Shown one piece after another: positions 11,572 to 14,520 of a stretch of 14,520 nt of DNA. The stretch lies in contig DUGE01000044.1 of assembly GCA_013331595.1 (NCBI GenBank), positions 1,134-15,653 on the forward strand, written 5' to 3'. Origin of the DNA: Microcaldota archaeon. GTDB lineage: Archaea > Micrarchaeota > Micrarchaeia > Norongarragalinales > UBA10210. Position numbers and translations under genes: made by a program. The notes beneath the pieces were generated by a model that was given only the letters and a program-made list of their open reading frames with translations, did not search any database and was not told where the DNA came from. Numbering within the stretch: position 1 is the stretch's first letter; every line of letters starts with the position of its first letter.

Positions 11572-12474
11572 ATGGCAACTACTAAGCCTTTTTCCCCGCA
11601 GGACGCAGCAAGGTTTTTTGCGAAATACGGGGTATCCTTTAATCCGCATGATCGGGGTTCACATTTTTTGAACGGCATTCCTTTTTCGGAGGTGGATGGT
11701 TTAGTCAAACGGATTAAATCTCTTGGCCAGACCAGCAATGCAGCGGTTACGGCAGCAATGCGGTTTTCTGAACAGCATCATGCAAACTTTCAAAATCCTC
11801 AAGCCGCTTTTCAGATGCTGCGTGAAGCCACGGCATCTCAAGGGAGCTTAAAGGCATTCTTGTCGCGTTCTAGGCGTTTTCCTTTTGATGTTGTTATGAG
11901 TGACCGAAGTAAACATCAACTGTTTGGCTGTTCGCCGCGTCAATATGGCCATTACATTCTGCATTCCACCTTGGGTGTTCCTCCGGATTCTTTTATTGAT
12001 TCACCCCACCAACCCAAATTTTTTACTGAAACGGACATTGATTCTTCTGGCGCGAACCCTCTAGGCGGCGATTCTGATTTGGGAAACATTATTCATGGCC
12101 CGATAGTCAGAAGCGTGGTGAAGAAGAAAACTATTTTTGTCCCCGAGGAAAGAAAACGGCTTTTTAGAACTTCAATTAAAGTGAATGTTCCAAAGGAAGT
12201 TGAGGAAATTAAAAAAGTTCCCATGCGGGAAGATCCTTCAAATCCGAAGTATGCAAGACTATTTGCAATAAGACTCCACTTTCAAGATCGCAGGTACGAC
12301 CATCGTAATGGCTCTCACACTGCTTACACTTTGGTTCTTCCCGAGCCTTTATACCATAAAGTTTTGAAAAGGTTGAGGCAAAAACCTGAAGACTTTGCGC
12401 AGGTTTATCAAGCCGCCTACCCTTGGCATGCGCAGGGGAAAACTTTCAAGAAAGTGACGATTCGAGACGCTTGA
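11572..12474 (+). CDS. Unknown 300-residue protein following the triplicated family
   Basis: I do not recognise a family. The N-terminal 110 residues look helical (DAARFFAKYG, EVDGLVKRIKSLG, AAVTAAMRFSEQHH, AAFQMLREA). A middle stretch (about 140-180) is rich in Pro, Asp, Ser and Gly and probably unordered. The C-terminal 120 residues are alpha/beta with many charges: KKKTIFVPEERKRLF, ARLFAIRLHFQDRRYDHRN, YTLVLPEPLYHKVLKRL and a final TFKKVTI strand. No signal peptide, membrane helix or nucleotide motif is visible. ATG 11572 is the natural start: the open frame extends further upstream but only inside paralogue 3 in another frame. A weak GTGG lies upstream. It converges on the HEAT-repeat gene. 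Confidence 0.65.
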   Translation: MATTKPFSPQDAARFFAKYGVSFNPHDRGSHFLNGIPFSEVDGLVKRIKSLGQTSNAAVTAAMRFSEQHHANFQNPQAAFQMLREATASQGSLKAFLSRSRRFPFDVVMSDRSKHQLFGCSPRQYGHYILHSTLGVPPDSFIDSPHQPKFFTETDIDSSGANPLGGDSDLGNIIHGPIVRSVVKKKTIFVPEERKRLFRTSIKVNVPKEVEEIKKVPMREDPSNPKYARLFAIRLHFQDRRYDHRNGSHTAYTLVLPEPLYHKVLKRLRQKPEDFAQVYQAAYPWHAQGKTFKKVTIRDA

Positions 12475-12529
12475 AGAAGAGCTGGCTGCCTGGAGTGAGG
12501 CTGGTGACGACCGACGCCGCCGTTGAACG

Positions 12530-12556
12530 TCTTCTTAAATTTTCTTTATTTCCGCC
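12530..12556 (+). terminator. Possible T-rich terminator after the 300-residue gene
   Basis: The plus strand reads CTTCTTAAATTTTCTTTATTTC beyond the stop, a T-rich run of the archaeal type. It lies across the 3' end of the convergent HEAT gene. Confidence 0.25.
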
Positions 12557-13104
12557 TCTATTTTTACGAGGGTTGCGCAGTGTTTTTTCCACCACTCGAT
12601 GGGTTTCAAGCCGTGCCTTTTGTCCGCCAGTTCTTTCACCAGCCTGCCGAAAGCGCGGGGGTTTTTCTCGGGGTTAATTAGCCTGAATGGGAAAGCCGGA
12701 TGTTCGATTGATGGTTTCGGGTATTTTGCCCGCAGGCGCTTTCCTATTTTCACTATTGACTCGTGGGCGCGGTTTCTCACGAATTCGTTCTGGTCATCCA
12801 ACGTTCTGACTAATTGTATTATTGCCCGCGAGTCGCCTGATTCGCCGAGGGCCGAAGCTGCGCTCATTCTTACGAACTGGTTTTTGTGTTTCAGTTCCCT
12901 GATAAGGTGGGGCGTTGCTTTAGGGTTTTTGTGCTCTTCGAGGGCTGCAGCCGCCCAAATCTTGACCGTCATGCTTGGATGGCTTAGTAACCTGATTAAT
13001 CGATTGAATGACTCTGGCGTTTTTTCCATTGCCAGCCGCTGGGCTTCCTGTTTCAGCCTTTCCCCTTCGTGCTCTTGTCTTTCAAAACCGCTTTTGCTTG
13101 CCAT
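12535..13104 (-). CDS. HEAT-repeat protein
   Basis: This 189-residue protein has at least three HEAT/PBS-lyase-type helical repeats: SFNRLIRLLSHPSMTVKIWAAAALEE (about 32-57), ATPHLIRELKHKNQFVRMSAASALGE (63-88) and AIIQLVRTLDDQNEFVRNRAHESI (94-117). The V-R/K-x-x-A-x-x-A/S spacing is typical. A basic C-terminal region (KRLRAKYPKP, KPIEWWKKHC) follows. Such repeats bind partner proteins; no enzymatic motif is seen. Its ATG directly follows the stop of the glycosyltransferase gene (zero gap), and its AAGGTGG element lies within that gene's last codons, so translation of the two is probably coupled. Confidence 0.85.
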   Translation of the reverse strand: MASKSGFERQEHEGERLKQEAQRLAMEKTPESFNRLIRLLSHPSMTVKIWAAAALEEHKNPKATPHLIRELKHKNQFVRMSAASALGESGDSRAIIQLVRTLDDQNEFVRNRAHESIVKIGKRLRAKYPKPSIEHPAFPFRLINPEKNPRAFGRLVKELADKRHGLKPIEWWKKHCATLVKIEAEIKKI

Positions 13105-14520
13105 TTATGCCACCTTTGCCTGGGCGAGCCAAGTTGCCTTCGGGATTCGGGAGTATTCTTCGATTCTTCTCCTGATCGGTTCTAATGTTTTTATCCTGAC
13201 TTGCATGTCTTCACCTGACCCGGTGATTTCGTATTGGCCGGGGCGTAAGCCCATGTTTTCAAGGGCTTTCCTTGCAAGTGAGACTGCCCGTGTTTTTTCC
13301 GTTTTGTTGGGCTGCCTTTTCAGGTACGCGTTCAAGTGTGATGTGATTTCCCTGGAAAGGTTTGCTTCAGTAAATTGGGCTGTGGCCGGAAGTTGCGACG
13401 TCCTTCCAGTGGATAGTTTCATCAATGTTTTTATACCGAAATCGCGGTATTCCCCGACCACCGACTTTCCGGCTAGCAGTGCTTCAAGCGACCGCCTGGG
13501 ATTGTCTAAAACTCCAGTAAACGGCTGCTGCAATATTTGCGGGTGGAGCATGGCAAGGCTTTTTCCAAGTTCTATTTCCTCGGCAACGTCTTGGCCGTGT
13601 TTGAACCCACCTATGGCCGCGTATGCAAATGAGCGTATGGCCCCGTGCCTTCTTGGTTTGGTTCCGTGATACGCATCGGCGAAAGCATTCCTGTAATCGT
13701 GAAATGCCCAAAGCAGGGGCATTATTTTTGCAACTGCAGGCGGATAGCCGTATCCCGGTTTGATGTAATCTATTTCCGGCCTGTCTTCGATGGTTTTCGT
13801 CATCCATTTGACGAACTTCGGGTGACGTCCAATAACGTCCGCGCCGCTCGTTAAAATCGTGTGGTTGGCAATGGCGCTCGCTTTTGCCTGCGGGTTATTG
13901 CGCCTCTCCAGATTCCGGTATAAACTCAAGTCTGAGGCGAGCTTGAAAATCAGCCCCATCCTGACGCCTGCGTCGACCTTGGCTGTAACGCCATTGCGGC
14001 GCAGGTTAGTGTTTTCTTTTGGGAAATTGAACGTTTTTTGCACCACGTGGATTTTGTATTGCGGGTGTTTTTTCTTGAATTCCGCTATCCTTGCCGCGGT
14101 ATTGTCCCACGGTTTTTTGTAGGTGGGCCTGTTGACTAAAACGATTAATTCGAAAGCGGTTGGGTCGGCCTCGTGCTGCCTGGTGGTCCAACCTTCCAGC
14201 ACCCTGCTGATGTTTTCCTGCTCCATGTGTGCCGGAATTACGACGCTTAGCTTGCAATTCGGGTGCATTGGCGGTAGTGAACGGCTTATTTCGTTTAACT
14301 CTTGGAGATAGCCTTGCCTAAGCCCGTTCAACCTGTAAAGCATTGATAAATGCGCTGGGTTTTTGCTTGATGGAATAATGCCCTCATGGCGTTGCAAATA
14401 GCCTTGCTGTTGCCTGATTCTTTTCCCTGCAATTCTCGACAGGGCCAGTCCGGGCTTCCTGCCCATTATGGTTTCCCTAGCTGACCTGGTTTGTTGGAAA
14501 GGTCTAGGCATGCTTTTCAA
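13105..14520 (-). CDS. GT-A fold glycosyltransferase, GT2-like (start may lie outside the window)
   Basis: The frame is open from the window edge to TAA 13105-13107, at most 471 residues here. An N-terminal helical part of about 85 residues precedes the GT-A core: KLSVVIPAHMEQENISRVLEGW (90-111), a second strand FELIVLVNRP, then ILTSGADVIGRHPKFVKWM (222-240), where D228 fits the metal/nucleotide-binding acidic site. GGFKHGQDVAEEIELGKSL (304-322) resembles the acceptor-side motif with the catalytic acid. Expected role: sugar transfer from a nucleotide sugar to a glycan, lipid or protein; no membrane helix is evident. The first codon in view is TTG 14520; ATG 14511 is a better start but no binding site can be checked. 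The HEAT gene follows with zero gap. Confidence 0.8.
   Translation of the reverse strand: MKSMPRPFQQTRSARETIMGRKPGLALSRIAGKRIRQQQGYLQRHEGIIPSSKNPAHLSMLYRLNGLRQGYLQELNEISRSLPPMHPNCKLSVVIPAHMEQENISRVLEGWTTRQHEADPTAFELIVLVNRPTYKKPWDNTAARIAEFKKKHPQYKIHVVQKTFNFPKENTNLRRNGVTAKVDAGVRMGLIFKLASDLSLYRNLERRNNPQAKASAIANHTILTSGADVIGRHPKFVKWMTKTIEDRPEIDYIKPGYGYPPAVAKIMPLLWAFHDYRNAFADAYHGTKPRRHGAIRSFAYAAIGGFKHGQDVAEEIELGKSLAMLHPQILQQPFTGVLDNPRRSLEALLAGKSVVGEYRDFGIKTLMKLSTGRTSQLPATAQFTEANLSREITSHLNAYLKRQPNKTEKTRAVSLARKALENMGLRPGQYEITGSGEDMQVRIKTLEPIRRRIEEYSRIPKATWLAQAKVA

Noticed and set aside
12599..13669. Long rightward open frame of 356 codons
   Set aside because: It is antisense to the HEAT and glycosyltransferase genes, whose domains are clear; its protein is Cys/Ser-rich with no domain pattern.
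1..14520. CRISPR array, insertion sequence or integrase site
   Set aside because: No regularly spaced repeats, no transposase or integrase frame and no terminal inverted repeats were seen.

Overview
The window looks like a piece of an archaeal genome, most probably an uncultivated small-genome lineage of the DPANN type (the phylum cannot be fixed from this sequence alone). The archaeal signs are direct: a ribosomal protein S6e, an archaeal/eukaryotic-type aIF5B without the bacterial IF2 N-terminus, archaeal-style TATA boxes (mostly TTTTAAAA) 35-60 bases before genes, and a Shine-Dalgarno element built around GGTG (matching the CACC of the 16S 3' end) 5-9 bases before most starts. I used that element to shorten or fix many start codons. 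I saw no tRNA, rRNA, CRISPR array, transposase or integrase.

Left part (1-2835): a membrane-anchored protein (cut by the window edge) and a three-cysteine ferredoxin run leftward. A flavin/NAD(P)H oxidoreductase runs the other way from the same intergenic region, so ferredoxin and reductase may be redox partners. Next comes a short rightward cluster: a small alpha/beta protein, a two-helix membrane peptide and a GalT-like nucleotidyltransferase.

Middle part (2840-7218): a long leftward block of housekeeping genes headed by a VapBC toxin-antitoxin pair: vapB, vapC, ndk, a GNAT acetyltransferase interrupted by one in-frame TGA, a dUTPase-like gene, then aIF5B and S6e. The ndk and dUTPase genes both concern (d)NTP pools; aIF5B and S6e are translation genes. 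Spacings of 4 to 18 bases and two small overlaps suggest the first five genes are co-transcribed, while aIF5B has its own TATA box.

Right part (7319-14520): accessory DNA. It holds a one-helix membrane protein, a second toxin-antitoxin pair with PIN toxin first and a ribbon-helix-helix/HTH protein second, and an AAA ATPase of the DUF4143 type. It also holds a gene-free stretch of about 400 bases rich in inverted repeats. Beyond that lies a tandem set of three divergent paralogous helical proteins plus a 300-residue protein of unknown function; facing them are a HEAT-repeat protein and a GT-A glycosyltransferase in one transcription unit. The most unusual items are the triplicated unknown family, the structured gene-free stretch with its duplicated promoter-leader, and the GNAT gene with a single in-frame stop.
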